Counted from the stretch's first letter, positions 1 through 9,846 are shown. The stretch: DNA of 32,232 bases from Deltaproteobacteria bacterium (GCA_019311115.1 JAFDDB010000026.1:1-32232); one strand, 5' to 3'. Notes: generated from the sequence alone by a model not told the origin. Made by a program: numbers and translations.

Positions 1-66
1 TGCCCCGTCTTTCGTCTGAGTTTCGCCTGCGCTAGGTTGCCCCGTCTACCCGGGGGCGGAACGAGG

Positions 67-2175
67 ATGGGGAAGGCCGATGAAGTGCGGGGCCCGGACC
101 GCGACCGGCTGAACCCGGCCCAGCGGCGCGCGGTCGAGCACGGCGCCGGACCGCTGCTCATCATCGCGGGCGCGGGATCCGGCAAGACGCACACGCTGGC
201 GCATCGCGTCGCGCGTCTGATCCTGGACGGCGCCGATCCGCGGCGCGTCCTGCTGCTGACGTTCACGCGGCGCGCCGCGGCCGAGATGACGCGCCGCGCC
301 CGCCGCATCTGCGCCGGCCAGGCGCGGGCCCCCGCGCGAGGACGGCGCGCACCGGCCGCCGACGTGCGGTGGTCCGGGACCTTCCACGCCATCGGCAACC
401 GGCTGTTGCGTATGCACGCGGCGTCGGTCGGACTCGATCCGTCCTTTACCGTGCTCGACCGTTCCGACTCCGCGGACCTGATGGACGTGGAGCGAGGCGC
501 CCTGGGGCTGGCGGCGAAGGGCTCGCGGTTTCCGCGCAAGGCCACCTGTCTCTCCATCTACTCGCACGTGGTCAACGCGCAGTGCCCGGTCGCCCAGACG
601 CTCGAGTCCTCGTTCCCCTGGTGCGAATCGTGGGAAGACGAGTTGCGCGGACTGTTTTCCGCGTACGTCCAGAAGAAGCAGAAGCTCAACGTCCTCGACT
701 ACGACGACCTGCTGCTGTACTGGCACCTGGCGATGGGCGACGCCGACGTCGCGCGGCGGGTGGCGGAGCGCTTCGACCACGTACTGGTCGACGAGTACCA
801 GGACACGAACGCCCTGCAGGCGGGCATCCTGCGGGCGCTGAAGCCGGACGGCCAAGGCCTGACGGTCGTCGGCGACGACGCCCAGTCGATCTACTCCTTC
901 CGGGCCGCGCGCGTGCGGAACATCCTGGAGTTCCCGGCGCAGTTCGAGCCGCCGGCGACGGTGGTCACGCTCGAGCAGAACTACCGCTCCACGCAGCCGA
1001 TCCTGGCGGCCTGCAACGCGGTCATGGAGCCCGCGCAGGACCGCTTTGCCAAGGACCTGTTCTCGGACCGCGTCTCGCACCAGAAGCCGACGCTGGTCAC
1101 GGCCGAGGACGAGAACGCGCAGGTCGACTACGTGGTCGAGCGCATCCTCGAGCACCGCGAGGCGGGCATCGCGTTGAAGAAGCAGGCGGTCCTGATGCGC
1201 ACGGCGCACCACAGCGACCTGCTCGAGGTCGAGCTCGGGCGCCGCGACATCCCATTCGTGAAGTACGGGGGGTTGAAGTTCCTCGAGGCGGCGCACGTGA
1301 AGGACGTGCTCGGGATCCTGCGCTGGGCCGAGAACCCGCGCGACGCGGTCGCGGCCTTCCGCGTGGTGCAGCTGCTGCCGGGCATCGGTCCGGGGATCGC
1401 CGCGCGCGCCGTCGAGCACCTGGAGGCCGGCGCCTTCGACCTGGCCACGCTCGCGCGGTTCCGCGCGCCGGCGGCGGCCGCCGCGGACTGGCCGTCTCTC
1501 TGCACACTGCTCGTGCGGCTCCACGACGCGCGTACGGACTGGCAGGGTCAGCTCGGGGCCGTGCGCCGCTGGTACGAGCCGTGGCTCGAGCGGCTCTACG
1601 ATGCCGCGCACGTGCGGGTCGGCGACCTGGAGCAACTCGAGCAGATCTCGGGCGCCTACCCCTCGCGCGAGCGGTTCCTGACCGAGCTGACGCTCGACCC
1701 CCCGGCGGCCACGGGGGACGAGGCCGGCCCGCCGCATCTCGACGAGGACTTCCTGATCCTGTCCACCATCCACTCGGCGAAAGGGCAGGAGTGGGACGTG
1801 GTCTACACGTTGAACGCGGCCGACGGCTGCATTCCCTCGGACATGTCGACCGGCAGCCCGGAGCAGGTCGAGGAGGAGCGCCGCCTGCTCTACGTGGCGA
1901 TGACGCGTGCGCGCGACCACCTGCACGTCGTCCACCCACTGCGCTTCTTCGTGCGCCAGCAGCACCGGCACGGCGACCGCCACCTTTTTGCGCCGCGCAC
2001 GCGGTTCATCCCGGAGTCCGTGGCCCGATGCTTCGAGCGCCGCGCGGCGGGCCACGTGGACGACGTGGACGACCTGGACGGCGGGCAGCGCGGGAGCCCC
2101 ACCCGGGGCCAGGCGGCCGGCCGGACGGCGCCTCGGGTCGACGTGGGAGCGAGGGTCCGCGACATGTGGCGCTAG
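67..2175 (+). CDS. UvrD/Rep-family ATP-dependent DNA helicase (SF1A)
   Basis: Superfamily 1 3'-5' helicase of about 702 residues, expected to unwind DNA in repair or replication restart. The SF1A motifs appear in order: a Q-motif-like LNPAQRRAV, Walker A AGAGSGKT (about residues 34-41), LLLTFTRRAA (Ia), VDEYQDTN (II, Walker B), VVGDDAQSIYSFR (III), LEQNYRST (IV), STIHSAKGQEW (V) and LLYVAMTRARD (VI). The length fits UvrD/PcrA/Rep. I chose ATG 67 over TTG 37 because the ten extra residues are not helicase-like; the Shine-Dalgarno is weak in either case. The C-terminal tail is rich in D, G and R and probably disordered. Assignment to uvrD, rep or pcrA cannot be decided from motifs. No RecB-like nuclease domain is visible. 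Confidence 0.93.
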   Translation: MGKADEVRGPDRDRLNPAQRRAVEHGAGPLLIIAGAGSGKTHTLAHRVARLILDGADPRRVLLLTFTRRAAAEMTRRARRICAGQARAPARGRRAPAADVRWSGTFHAIGNRLLRMHAASVGLDPSFTVLDRSDSADLMDVERGALGLAAKGSRFPRKATCLSIYSHVVNAQCPVAQTLESSFPWCESWEDELRGLFSAYVQKKQKLNVLDYDDLLLYWHLAMGDADVARRVAERFDHVLVDEYQDTNALQAGILRALKPDGQGLTVVGDDAQSIYSFRAARVRNILEFPAQFEPPATVVTLEQNYRSTQPILAACNAVMEPAQDRFAKDLFSDRVSHQKPTLVTAEDENAQVDYVVERILEHREAGIALKKQAVLMRTAHHSDLLEVELGRRDIPFVKYGGLKFLEAAHVKDVLGILRWAENPRDAVAAFRVVQLLPGIGPGIAARAVEHLEAGAFDLATLARFRAPAAAAADWPSLCTLLVRLHDARTDWQGQLGAVRRWYEPWLERLYDAAHVRVGDLEQLEQISGAYPSRERFLTELTLDPPAATGDEAGPPHLDEDFLILSTIHSAKGQEWDVVYTLNAADGCIPSDMSTGSPEQVEEERRLLYVAMTRARDHLHVVHPLRFFVRQQHRHGDRHLFAPRTRFIPESVARCFERRAAGHVDDVDDLDGGQRGSPTRGQAAGRTAPRVDVGARVRDMWR

Positions 2176-2245
2176 CCCCGTCAGAATGGTCCGCCGCTTG
2201 CGACCGCGCACGGCAGACCGCATCGCGAACCGGACGGGAGGGCTC

Positions 2246-3055
2246 ATGCGGCTTCGAGACAAGGTGGTGATCGTCACGGGTGGTGCGCGCGGGATCGGCG
2301 CGGGCATCGCGCAGAGCCTGGCGGCCGAGGGTGCCAGGCTCGCCCTGCTCGACATCGACGGCGAAGAGGCGGAGAGCACGGCCAAGCGCCTGGGCGCGGG
2401 CCACCTGGGCTTCGCCGCCGACGTGTCCGACGAAGCGGCCGCGGCGGACGCCGTGGCGCGCGTCGCGGACGCCCTGGGCCAGATCCACGGACTGGTCAAC
2501 AACGCCGGTGGCGGCAACCGTAAGGCGGCTCTGGCCAACGGTCCCATCGAGCGCGTGCAACAGGAAGGATGGGACGAGCAGATGGCGCTCAACCTGCGCA
2601 CGACCTTCGTCACCAGCAAGGCGGCGGTCCCCCACCTGAAGCAGGCGGGCGGCGCGGCCATCGTGAACGTCGCCTCGATCGCCGGGCTCGTGCCGTCGCC
2701 CGCCATGCCCGCCTATGCCGCGGCCAAGGCGGGCGTGCTCTCGCTCACGCGCACGCTGGCGCTGGAGCTCGGCCCGAGTGACGTGCGCGTGAACGCGATC
2801 TGTCCCGGCCTGCTCTACACGCGGGCCTGGGAGGTGCTCTCGAAGAACATCCAGAAGCGCGGTGGGCGCTACGCGGACATGACGCCGAAGGAGGTGTTCC
2901 TCGAGATCGTCCGCGGCCAGACGCCGCTCGGCCGCGAGCAGACGCCCGAAGACATGGGAAGGCTCACCGCCTTCCTGTGCAGCGACGATGCCCGGAACAT
3001 CACCGGGCAGGTGATCGCCCTCGATGGGGGGATGACGCTCCAAGGCGGAGGCTAG
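2246..3055 (+). CDS. SDR-family NAD(P)-dependent oxidoreductase
   Basis: Classical short-chain dehydrogenase/reductase of 269 residues that probably oxidises or reduces a hydroxyl/keto group with NAD(H). It has the TGGARGIG cofactor loop at 11-18, an acidic residue after beta-2 (LLDID, D37-D39) favouring NAD over NADP, NNAG at 85-88, and the catalytic Ser144, Tyr157 and Lys161 (YAAAK). It ends with the usual TGQVIALDGGM segment. The same frame is open further upstream, but ATG 2246 has a good Shine-Dalgarno (GGACGGGAGGG) and begins at the canonical SDR N-terminus. It lies 70 bp after the helicase on the same strand. The substrate cannot be read from the sequence; the insertion around 195-220 (KNIQKRGGRYADMTP) marks the substrate-specificity lid. 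Confidence 0.92.
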   Translation: MRLRDKVVIVTGGARGIGAGIAQSLAAEGARLALLDIDGEEAESTAKRLGAGHLGFAADVSDEAAAADAVARVADALGQIHGLVNNAGGGNRKAALANGPIERVQQEGWDEQMALNLRTTFVTSKAAVPHLKQAGGAAIVNVASIAGLVPSPAMPAYAAAKAGVLSLTRTLALELGPSDVRVNAICPGLLYTRAWEVLSKNIQKRGGRYADMTPKEVFLEIVRGQTPLGREQTPEDMGRLTAFLCSDDARNITGQVIALDGGMTLQGGG

Positions 3056-3091
3056 CCGCGCTGCGGTCACACCGTCCATGCGGAACAGTGT

Positions 3092-3097
3092 CAGAAT
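3092..3097 (+). promoter_or_regulatory. Possible -10 element upstream of the nos operon
   Basis: The hexamer CAGAAT, within GTGTCAGAATGCC, resembles the GTYAGAAT motif also found before the SDR gene (2182) and the DUF1329 gene (12252). No convincing -35 box lies 16-18 bp upstream. It would place a start about 85 nt before the first nos gene, leaving the 3140-3168 inverted repeat in the leader. This is a weak call. Confidence 0.22.
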
Positions 3098-3139
3098 GCC
3101 CCGGTGCGGCTCTGCGCCGCTGACTCCGCCGTCCCGACC

Positions 3140-3168
3140 CCGGCACGGCGCTTGCGATTCCGTGCCGG
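3140..3168 (+). promoter_or_regulatory. Perfect 9-bp inverted repeat before the first nos gene
   Basis: CCGGCACGG (3140-3148) and CCGTGCCGG (3160-3168) form a perfect dyad with an 11-nt spacer. It ends only a few bases before the Shine-Dalgarno (GGGGAG) of the cytochrome gene at 3184. It could be an operator or, in mRNA, a hairpin that affects ribosome access. It does not match the FNR/DNR box TTGAT-N4-ATCAA, the common regulator site for nos genes. Its function is inferred from position only. Confidence 0.5.
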
Positions 3169-3183
3169 AGAAAGGGGAGTTCC

Positions 3184-3612
3184 ATGTCGATGATTCACCT
3201 GCGCGCAGGCGCCGCCCTCGCCGCCGGGCTTGTCTTGGCCTGCGGAGCGGGCGATTCCGCGGCTCCGGCCGCCCCACCTGCGCCATCGACCCGGGCCGCG
3301 CCTACTGCCGCGGCTCCAAAGGTTCCGGCGCACGACCAGGCGGTCCAGATCTTCAGCACGCGCTGCTTCGTCTGTCACGGCCCCGAGGGAAAGGGCGACG
3401 GGCCGGGCTCCGCCGGCCTGGTGCCGCCCCCGCGCAACTTCCAGGACCCCGACTGGCAGGCCTCGGTGAGCGATGAGCACATCGAGCAGATCATCCAGTA
3501 CGGCGGCACCGCCGTCGGCAAGAGCCCGACGATGCCGAGCAACCCCGACCTGATGAGCAAGCCCGACGTGGTCGCCGCACTCCGCGAGCACGTTCGCGGC
3601 CTCGCGCGCTGA
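3184..3612 (+). CDS. Class I cytochrome c lipoprotein of the nos cluster (NosC-like)
   Basis: Small monohaem cytochrome c of 142 residues. The N-terminus is a lipoprotein signal with lipobox VLAC (Cys20), so it should be anchored in an envelope membrane. A flexible Ala/Pro-rich linker (about 24-48) follows, then the haem site CFVCH (Cys61, Cys64, His65); Met117 in SPTMPSNP is the likely sixth ligand. It sits 31 bp upstream of nosZ with a strong Shine-Dalgarno (GGGGAG) and is evidently co-transcribed. Clade II nos clusters often encode such cytochromes as donors between the quinol-oxidising complex and NosZ. That role is inferred from position. ATG 3190 is a possible alternative start. Confidence 0.88.
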   Translation: MSMIHLRAGAALAAGLVLACGAGDSAAPAAPPAPSTRAAPTAAAPKVPAHDQAVQIFSTRCFVCHGPEGKGDGPGSAGLVPPPRNFQDPDWQASVSDEHIEQIIQYGGTAVGKSPTMPSNPDLMSKPDVVAALREHVRGLAR

Positions 3613-3643
3613 CGCCGCACCTAGAGAACGAAGGAGATCGAGC

Positions 3644-5617
3644 ATGAACGCCTTCTACACCGGGTTCCGTACCTTCACGCTGGTGGCCGCAGCCGCGCTG
3701 TGGATGGGCTGTGGCCCGCAGGGAGGCGGGGGAGCCAGCGACGACCTGAAGCCCGCCATGACCGGTTCGATCGCGGCCGTGATGCAGGAGCGCGGTCTGA
3801 CCGAGGCCGACGCGCTCGCGGCGGTGCGGACCTATACGCCGACCGGCGGACGGGATCCCTACCTCCTGTTCGCGTCGGGCGGCCACGCCGGCCACGTCGT
3901 CGTGATCGGCGTGCCGAGCATGCGCATCCTCAAGTACATCGGCGTCTTCACCCCCGAGCCCTGGCAGGGTTACGGCTACGGCGACGAGACGACTGCGCTG
4001 ATCGCCAGCGGCGACCGCTACGGCAAGTCGTTGACCTGGGCTGACACCCACCACCCCGCGCTCAGCGAGACGAAGGGCGACTACGACGGCGAGTTCCTGT
4101 TCATCAACGACAAGGCGAACGCGCGCATCGCCGTGATCCGCCTGTCGGACTACACCACCTCGCAGATCGTTACGAGCAACCTGATCGAGTCCGACCACGG
4201 CTCCACGTTCGTCACGCCGAACACCGAGTACGTGATCGAGGGCAGCCAGTACCCGGCGCCGCTCGGCGGCGGCTACGCGCCTCTCGAGGAGTACAACGAC
4301 AACTACCGCGGAGCGGTGATCTTCTGGAAGTTCGACCGCGCCTCCGGGAAGATCGTGCCCGAGCAGTCCTGGGCGATGGAGCTTCCGCCGTACATGCAGG
4401 ACCTGGCGGACGCGGGGAAGCTCGTGAGCGACGGCTGGATCTTCATGAACTCGTTCAATACCGAGCGCGCCACGGGCGGCACGCTCGAAGGCGAGCCCCC
4501 GCTCGAGTCGGGCGCGTCCCAGAACGACATGGACTACCTGCACATCATCGACTGGCGCAAGGCCGAGGCGGTCGCGAACTCGGGACGCACCAACACGATC
4601 GTCGGCATGCGCGTCATCCCGCTCGACGTGACGATCGAGGAGGGCCTGCTGCACTTCGTGGGTGAGCCGAAGAGCCCCCACGGCGTCGACGTCACGCCCG
4701 ACGGCCGCGAGATGGTCATCTCGGGCAAGCTCGACACGCACGGTACGGTCTACAGCTTCGAGAAGATCAAGAAGCTGATCGAGTCGAAGACGTACGCCGG
4801 CAAGGACCCCTACGGCGTGCCGATCCTGCCCTTCGAGGAGTCGATCCGCGGCCAGGTCGAGATCGGGCTGGGCCCGCTCCACACGCAGTTCGACGGCGAC
4901 GGAAATGCCTATACGTCGGTCTTCATCGAGTCCAAGGTGGCCAAGTGGTCGCTCGCGGATCTGAAGCTGATCGAGAAGATCCCCGTCCACTACAACGTCG
5001 GTCACATCGCGACCGTCGAGGGCGACACGGTGAGTCCCGACGGCACCTACCTGGTGTCGATGAACAAGTGGGCGATCGACCGCTTCAACAACGTAGGCCC
5101 GCTGCTGCCGCAGAACTTCCAGCTCATCGGGATCGACGGTCCGCAGATGCAGTTGCTCTACGACCTGCCGATCCCGCTCGGCGAGCCCCACTACGCGCAG
5201 ATCATCAAGGCCGACAAGATCGATTCGGTCGAGATCTACACGCCGATCGGCTACAACCCGGTGCTGCACGCGACCGACCCGTTGACCGTGACGGCCGGAA
5301 AGGAGCGAATCGAGCGCGAGGGCGACGAGGTGCACGTCTACATGACGGCCGTTCGCAGCCACTTCACGCCCGATACCATCCGGGTGAAGGAAGGCGACAC
5401 GGTGCACCTGCACGTGACCAACGTGGAGCAGGCGAAAGACGCGACGCACGGTTTCGCGATCGGCGCGCACAACGTCAACCTCAGTCTGGAGCCGGGTGAG
5501 CACGCAAACGTCACCTTCGTCGCCTATCGAGCGGGCGTATACCCGTTCTACTGCACGGAGTTCTGCTCGGCGCTCCACTTGGAGATGGCGGGGTACCTGC
5601 TCGTCGAGCCCCGTTAG
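3644..5617 (+). CDS. nosZ: Nitrous oxide reductase, clade II (Sec-dependent)
   Basis: Terminal N2O reductase (N2O to N2 and water) of 657 residues. All seven expected CuZ histidines are present: His136 and His137 (THHP), His185 (SDHG), His346 (SPHG), His413 (GPLHTQF), His454 (NVGH) and His516 (GEPH). The C-terminal cupredoxin domain carries the CuA ligands His602 (THGF), Cys637, Cys641, His645 and Met648 (FYCTEFCSALHLEM). The CTEFC spacing sequence and the absence of a twin-arginine signal mark clade II; the N-terminus is a Sec signal ending at Cys23, possibly a lipoprotein (the lipobox is imperfect, WMGC). The start has a good AAGGAG site. Electrons probably come from the cytochrome encoded upstream; copper-site assembly uses NosDFYL encoded downstream. 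Confidence 0.98.
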   Translation: MNAFYTGFRTFTLVAAAALWMGCGPQGGGGASDDLKPAMTGSIAAVMQERGLTEADALAAVRTYTPTGGRDPYLLFASGGHAGHVVVIGVPSMRILKYIGVFTPEPWQGYGYGDETTALIASGDRYGKSLTWADTHHPALSETKGDYDGEFLFINDKANARIAVIRLSDYTTSQIVTSNLIESDHGSTFVTPNTEYVIEGSQYPAPLGGGYAPLEEYNDNYRGAVIFWKFDRASGKIVPEQSWAMELPPYMQDLADAGKLVSDGWIFMNSFNTERATGGTLEGEPPLESGASQNDMDYLHIIDWRKAEAVANSGRTNTIVGMRVIPLDVTIEEGLLHFVGEPKSPHGVDVTPDGREMVISGKLDTHGTVYSFEKIKKLIESKTYAGKDPYGVPILPFEESIRGQVEIGLGPLHTQFDGDGNAYTSVFIESKVAKWSLADLKLIEKIPVHYNVGHIATVEGDTVSPDGTYLVSMNKWAIDRFNNVGPLLPQNFQLIGIDGPQMQLLYDLPIPLGEPHYAQIIKADKIDSVEIYTPIGYNPVLHATDPLTVTAGKERIEREGDEVHVYMTAVRSHFTPDTIRVKEGDTVHLHVTNVEQAKDATHGFAIGAHNVNLSLEPGEHANVTFVAYRAGVYPFYCTEFCSALHLEMAGYLLVEPR

Positions 5618-5630
5618 ACGGTCCGTCCGG

Positions 5631-6914
5631 ATGCGTGCGGCCGGGGCGATGCTGACGGCCCTGCTCTCGATCGCCGCCGCGGCCCCGCAGCCCGGTCCGC
5701 ACTCCGGCCGAGAGGCAGCGGGGGCGTGCGTGCGGGTGCCGGCAGGCAGTGACCTGCAGCGGCGCCTCGACGCCGCGCCGGCGGGCGCCGTCTTCTGCCT
5801 CGAAGCGGGCGACCATGCCGGCCCCGTGCACCTCGGTCCGGGCCAGACCGTGCGCGGTCCGCGCCAGGCGGTGATCCGCTCGACCGGCGAGGGCACGACG
5901 GTGCGCCTCGAGCACGCGGGAACCGCCTTGGTCGGCGTGACCGTCGACGGGAGTGGTGGCCGCTTCGACCTGCTCGACTCGGCGGTTCGAGTCGAGGCGG
6001 ACGGCGCCCGCGTCCAGGATGTGCACGTGCGCAACGCGGTCTTCGGCATCCTGGTCGAGAAGTCTCGGCGGGTCGAGATCCTCGGCAACCGGGTGACGGG
6101 TGCTCCGGGAAAAGCGCTCGGCATGCGGGGTGACGGCATCCGCCTGTGGGAGACGCGCGCGTCGCGCATCGAGGGCAACCGCGTGGAGGACAGCCGCGAT
6201 CTCGTCGTCTGGTACTCCCCGGGAAACGTCATCGCCGACAACGTGATCGAGCGCGGACGCTACGGTACGCACTTCATGTACAGCCACGACAATCTCGTTC
6301 GAGGGAATCGCTACGTCGGGAACGTGGTGGGGATCTTCACGATGTACAGCCGCGGCATCGAGGTCCGGGACAACCTGATCGCGGACTCCGGCGGGGCGGC
6401 CGGCGTCGGGCTGGGCTCGAAGGAGTCGGGGAACCTGCTCGTGGCCGGCAACCGGTTCATCGCGAATACGGTCGGGCTGTACCTCGACACGAGTCCCCTC
6501 AGCATCGAGGAGCACAACAGCTTCGAGCGAAACGAGTTCCGGCTCTGCGACTACGCCGTCGTGTTCCACTCCTCTCCGAGGCGCAACAGCTTCCGCGGCA
6601 ATATCTTCCGCAGCAATGCGGTGCAGGTGCGCGTCGACGGGGGAGGGGACGCCCTGGACACGGAGTGGCGCGAGAACGACTTCGACGACTACGCCGGCTA
6701 CGACCTGGACGGTGACGGTTACGGCGATCTGCCCTACCAGCTTCGGAGCCTGTCGGGCGATCTCGAGGCGCGCATGCCGGCGCTGGCGTTCTTCCGAGGC
6801 TCGCCGGCGCTGGCCGCGGTGGAGTGGGTGGGGCACGTAGTGCCGATCTTCCAGCCGCGCACGCTCGTTATCGATCCGCGGCCCCGGGTCGGGGAGGTCG
6901 CCGATGCGCGTTGA
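5631..6914 (+). CDS. nosD: Nitrous oxide reductase maturation protein NosD
   Basis: Periplasmic beta-helix protein of about 427 residues needed, with the NosFY ABC transporter, for CuZ assembly in NosZ. An N-terminal hydrophobic segment (LTALLSIAAAA) serves as signal peptide. The body is a run of short right-handed beta-helix coils with the CASH-type pattern (repeated G-N-x-V / N-x-F), including the NosD-typical GDGIRLWE, RYGTHFMYS and a late DDYAGYDLDGDGYGDLPY segment. The frame is open upstream into nosZ, but ATG 5631, 13 bp after the nosZ stop, starts the signal peptide; ATG 5649 is an alternative. The Shine-Dalgarno is poor, suggesting translational coupling to nosZ. Its 3' end overlaps nosF by 11 nt. 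Confidence 0.93.
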   Translation: MRAAGAMLTALLSIAAAAPQPGPHSGREAAGACVRVPAGSDLQRRLDAAPAGAVFCLEAGDHAGPVHLGPGQTVRGPRQAVIRSTGEGTTVRLEHAGTALVGVTVDGSGGRFDLLDSAVRVEADGARVQDVHVRNAVFGILVEKSRRVEILGNRVTGAPGKALGMRGDGIRLWETRASRIEGNRVEDSRDLVVWYSPGNVIADNVIERGRYGTHFMYSHDNLVRGNRYVGNVVGIFTMYSRGIEVRDNLIADSGGAAGVGLGSKESGNLLVAGNRFIANTVGLYLDTSPLSIEEHNSFERNEFRLCDYAVVFHSSPRRNSFRGNIFRSNAVQVRVDGGGDALDTEWRENDFDDYAGYDLDGDGYGDLPYQLRSLSGDLEARMPALAFFRGSPALAAVEWVGHVVPIFQPRTLVIDPRPRVGEVADAR

Positions 6915-7566
6915 GGTGCGGGGACTCGCGCGCAGCTTCGGAAGCGTCGAGGCGCTCTGCGGTCTCGACTTCACCATCGAGCCCGGCGAGCGCGTCGCCC
7001 TGATCGGTCCCAACGGCTCGGGCAAGAGCACCCTGACGCGCGCGCTCATGGGCCTGATCGGCTTCCGCGGCGAGGTGCGGCTCGACGGCAGCTGCCCGCT
7101 CCGCGAGCGCATCCGCGTGGCCCGCCAGCTGGCGTACGTGCCGCAGATCGCGCCGCGGCTGGCGGCGCCGGTCGGCGAACTGCTGCGCGCGGTGCGGAGC
7201 GTGCGCGGAGAGACGCTGTCCGGGGTGGACGATCTCGCGCGGCGCTTCGACCTGGACCTCGACGCGCTGGCGAGCCGGCCCTTCTCGGCGCTGTCCGGCG
7301 GCATGAAGCAGAAGCTGCTGCTCGCGCTCGCGCTGGGGTCGCGGGCGTCGCTGCTGATCCTGGACGAGCCGATCGGGAGTCTCGACGCCGAGTCACGCGA
7401 GCGCTTCTACGAGCTGATCCGCGACCTGCCCGAGGACGTGACGCTGCTGCTCTGCTCGCACCGGCTGGAGGAACAGGCCGCGCTGGTGCAGCGCGCGATC
7501 GCGCTCGAAGAGGGACGCCAGCGCTTCGACGGCCCGGCCGGGGACTTGCGGGTGGCCCGTGTCTGA
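6904..7566 (+). CDS. nosF: ABC transporter ATP-binding protein NosF
   Basis: Cytoplasmic ATPase of the NosDFY complex, 220 residues. The ABC motifs are complete: Walker A GPNGSGKST (35-43), signature LSGGMKQK (130-137), Walker B LLILDEP (150-156) followed by the D-loop GSLD, and the H-loop His186 (CSHR). It overlaps nosD by 11 nt and nosL by 8 nt, so the genes are translationally coupled. With NosY it is thought to supply a sulfur species to NosD/NosZ for the tetranuclear CuZ site. Identification rests on ABC motifs plus context. Confidence 0.94.
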   Translation: MRVEVRGLARSFGSVEALCGLDFTIEPGERVALIGPNGSGKSTLTRALMGLIGFRGEVRLDGSCPLRERIRVARQLAYVPQIAPRLAAPVGELLRAVRSVRGETLSGVDDLARRFDLDLDALASRPFSALSGGMKQKLLLALALGSRASLLILDEPIGSLDAESRERFYELIRDLPEDVTLLLCSHRLEEQAALVQRAIALEEGRQRFDGPAGDLRVARV

Positions 7567-8029
7567 CGGGCGTCGCGCGAGCGCCGTCCGCGTGGGCGGT
7601 GGCGCCCTGGCCGCGGGGGCCGTCGTGGTCGCGCTGGCGTGGGCGGTGGTACGCGCGCAGGCGCCCCCCGCGGGACCCGAGCCCGTGGTCTGGAACCACA
7701 CCGTGTGTTCGCGCTGCGGCATGCTGGTGGGGGAGCCCGGCTTCGCGGCGCAGCTTCACGGCGAGGACGGCGCCGTCCACAACTTCGACGATCCTGGCTG
7801 TCTGCTGCTCTTCGAGAGCGAGCAGGCCTCGGCGCCTGCGGCCGTCTGGCTCCACCACCGCGACGAGGATCGGTGGCTCGCCCGCGCGCAAGCCGGCTTC
7901 GCCGTCGTCGAGTCCACGCCGATGGGCTACGGGCTCTCGGTCGTCGACGCGGGCGCCCCGGGCTCATTGGGCTGGGAGTCCGCGCTCCAGCACGCTCGGC
8001 GTCTCGACGCCGACCGGAGCGGACCGTGA
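7559..8029 (+). CDS. nosL: NosL-like copper chaperone
   Basis: Membrane-anchored copper-delivery protein for NosZ maturation, 156 residues. It starts at GTG 7559, inside the last codons of nosF. The N-terminus has one hydrophobic segment (about 13-33) that would act as signal anchor. No lipobox cysteine is visible, whereas many NosL proteins are lipoproteins. The copper-binding motif CSRCGM (Cys50, Cys53, Met55) is followed by the usual NosL region with HNFDDPGC (74-81). The stop overlaps the nosY start (GTGA). Such proteins bind Cu(I) and pass it to apo-NosZ. The order F-L-Y, with nosL between the transporter genes, differs from the more common D-F-Y-L. Confidence 0.9.
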   Translation: MSDGRRASAVRVGGGALAAGAVVVALAWAVVRAQAPPAGPEPVVWNHTVCSRCGMLVGEPGFAAQLHGEDGAVHNFDDPGCLLLFESEQASAPAAVWLHHRDEDRWLARAQAGFAVVESTPMGYGLSVVDAGAPGSLGWESALQHARRLDADRSGP

Positions 8030-8856
8030 GCGACCTGATCGCCGTCGCGCGTCTCGACCTGGCTGAGCTGCGACGCTCGCGCTGGCTGGCAGTGTCGCTC
8101 GGGATCTATGCCGTGCTGGCCGGGATCTTCGTGCTGGTGGGGCTTCGCGAATCGAGCGTGCTCGGGTTCACCGGCATGGGGCGGGTGTTGTTCTCGCTCT
8201 GCCACGTGCTGGTGCTGGTGCTGCCGCTGCTGGCGCTGCTGGTGACGGGTCAGGTGATCGGTCGCGCCCGCGAGGACGGAGCGCTCGAGTTCCTGTTCAG
8301 CCAGCCGGTGCGCCGCCGCAGCTACTTCGTCGCGATCACGGGGGTGCGCTACCTGGCGCTGGCCCTTCCGCTCTGCGCCGTGCTCTTCGGCCTGGCGCTG
8401 TTCGCGCGCGTCGCCTGGGGACAGGCCATTCCCTGGGATTTCCTGTGGCGGTCCTCGGCCGTGACGGCGGCGCTGCTCTGGGCGTTCAGCGGCCTGGGGA
8501 TGCTGGTCTCCGCCGGCGTGCGCAGCCAGGCGAGGGCTCTCACCTACCTGATCCTGCTCTGGGCGGCGGCGGTGGCGCTGCTCGACTTCGCGTTGATCGG
8601 GCTGATGCTCCAGTGGCGCCTGAACCCGCAGACGGTGCTGCTGCTCGCCAGCCTGAACCCGGTGCAGGCGGCGCGGCTCGCCCTGCTCTCGTCGGCGCAG
8701 CCCGACCTGGCGACGTTGGGCCCCGTGGGCTTCTGGATCGCGCATCGCTTCGGCGCGGGAGCGCTGCTGGCGCTGGGTCTGCTGTGGCCCGCGATCTTTG
8801 GAACCGTGACCTGGGCCTGGGCGCTGCGCATCTTCCGACGTGGCGACGTGGTCTGA
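8026..8856 (+). CDS. nosY: ABC transporter permease NosY
   Basis: Integral membrane partner of NosF, 276 residues with about six predicted transmembrane helices. The cytoplasmic segment after the second helix reads GRAREDGALEFLFSQPV, the typical NosY/ABC-2 coupling motif that contacts the ATPase. The frame is open further upstream inside nosL, but GTG 8026, overlapping the nosL stop as GTGA, gives the standard start with SDLIAVARLDL. It belongs to the ABC-2 permease family and completes the NosDFY maturation machine. Confidence 0.92.
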   Translation: MSDLIAVARLDLAELRRSRWLAVSLGIYAVLAGIFVLVGLRESSVLGFTGMGRVLFSLCHVLVLVLPLLALLVTGQVIGRAREDGALEFLFSQPVRRRSYFVAITGVRYLALALPLCAVLFGLALFARVAWGQAIPWDFLWRSSAVTAALLWAFSGLGMLVSAGVRSQARALTYLILLWAAAVALLDFALIGLMLQWRLNPQTVLLLASLNPVQAARLALLSSAQPDLATLGPVGFWIAHRFGAGALLALGLLWPAIFGTVTWAWALRIFRRGDVV

Positions 8857-8874
8857 ACCGAGAAGGAGCCCGAA

Positions 8875-9836
<962 letters not shown>

Positions 9837-9846
9837 CTATGTCTTC

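Noticed and set aside
1-47. Direct repeat TGCCCCGTCT at 1-10 and 38-47
   Set aside because: Only two copies and the left flank lies outside the window, so it cannot be judged as a repeat array or mobile element end.
46-2706. Very long minus-strand open frame opposite the helicase and the first SDR gene
   Set aside because: It is an Arg/Val/Asp-rich antisense shadow of high-GC coding sequence; the plus strand carries unmistakable helicase and SDR motifs.
3056-3183. FNR/DNR box upstream of the nos operon
   Set aside because: No sequence close to TTGAT-N4-ATCAA is present; the only symmetric element is the 3140-3168 repeat, which differs.
3491-6241. Long minus-strand open frame opposite nosZ and nosD
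   Set aside because: Composition is typical of antisense translation, with no domain; the plus-strand genes have complete copper ligands and beta-helix repeats.
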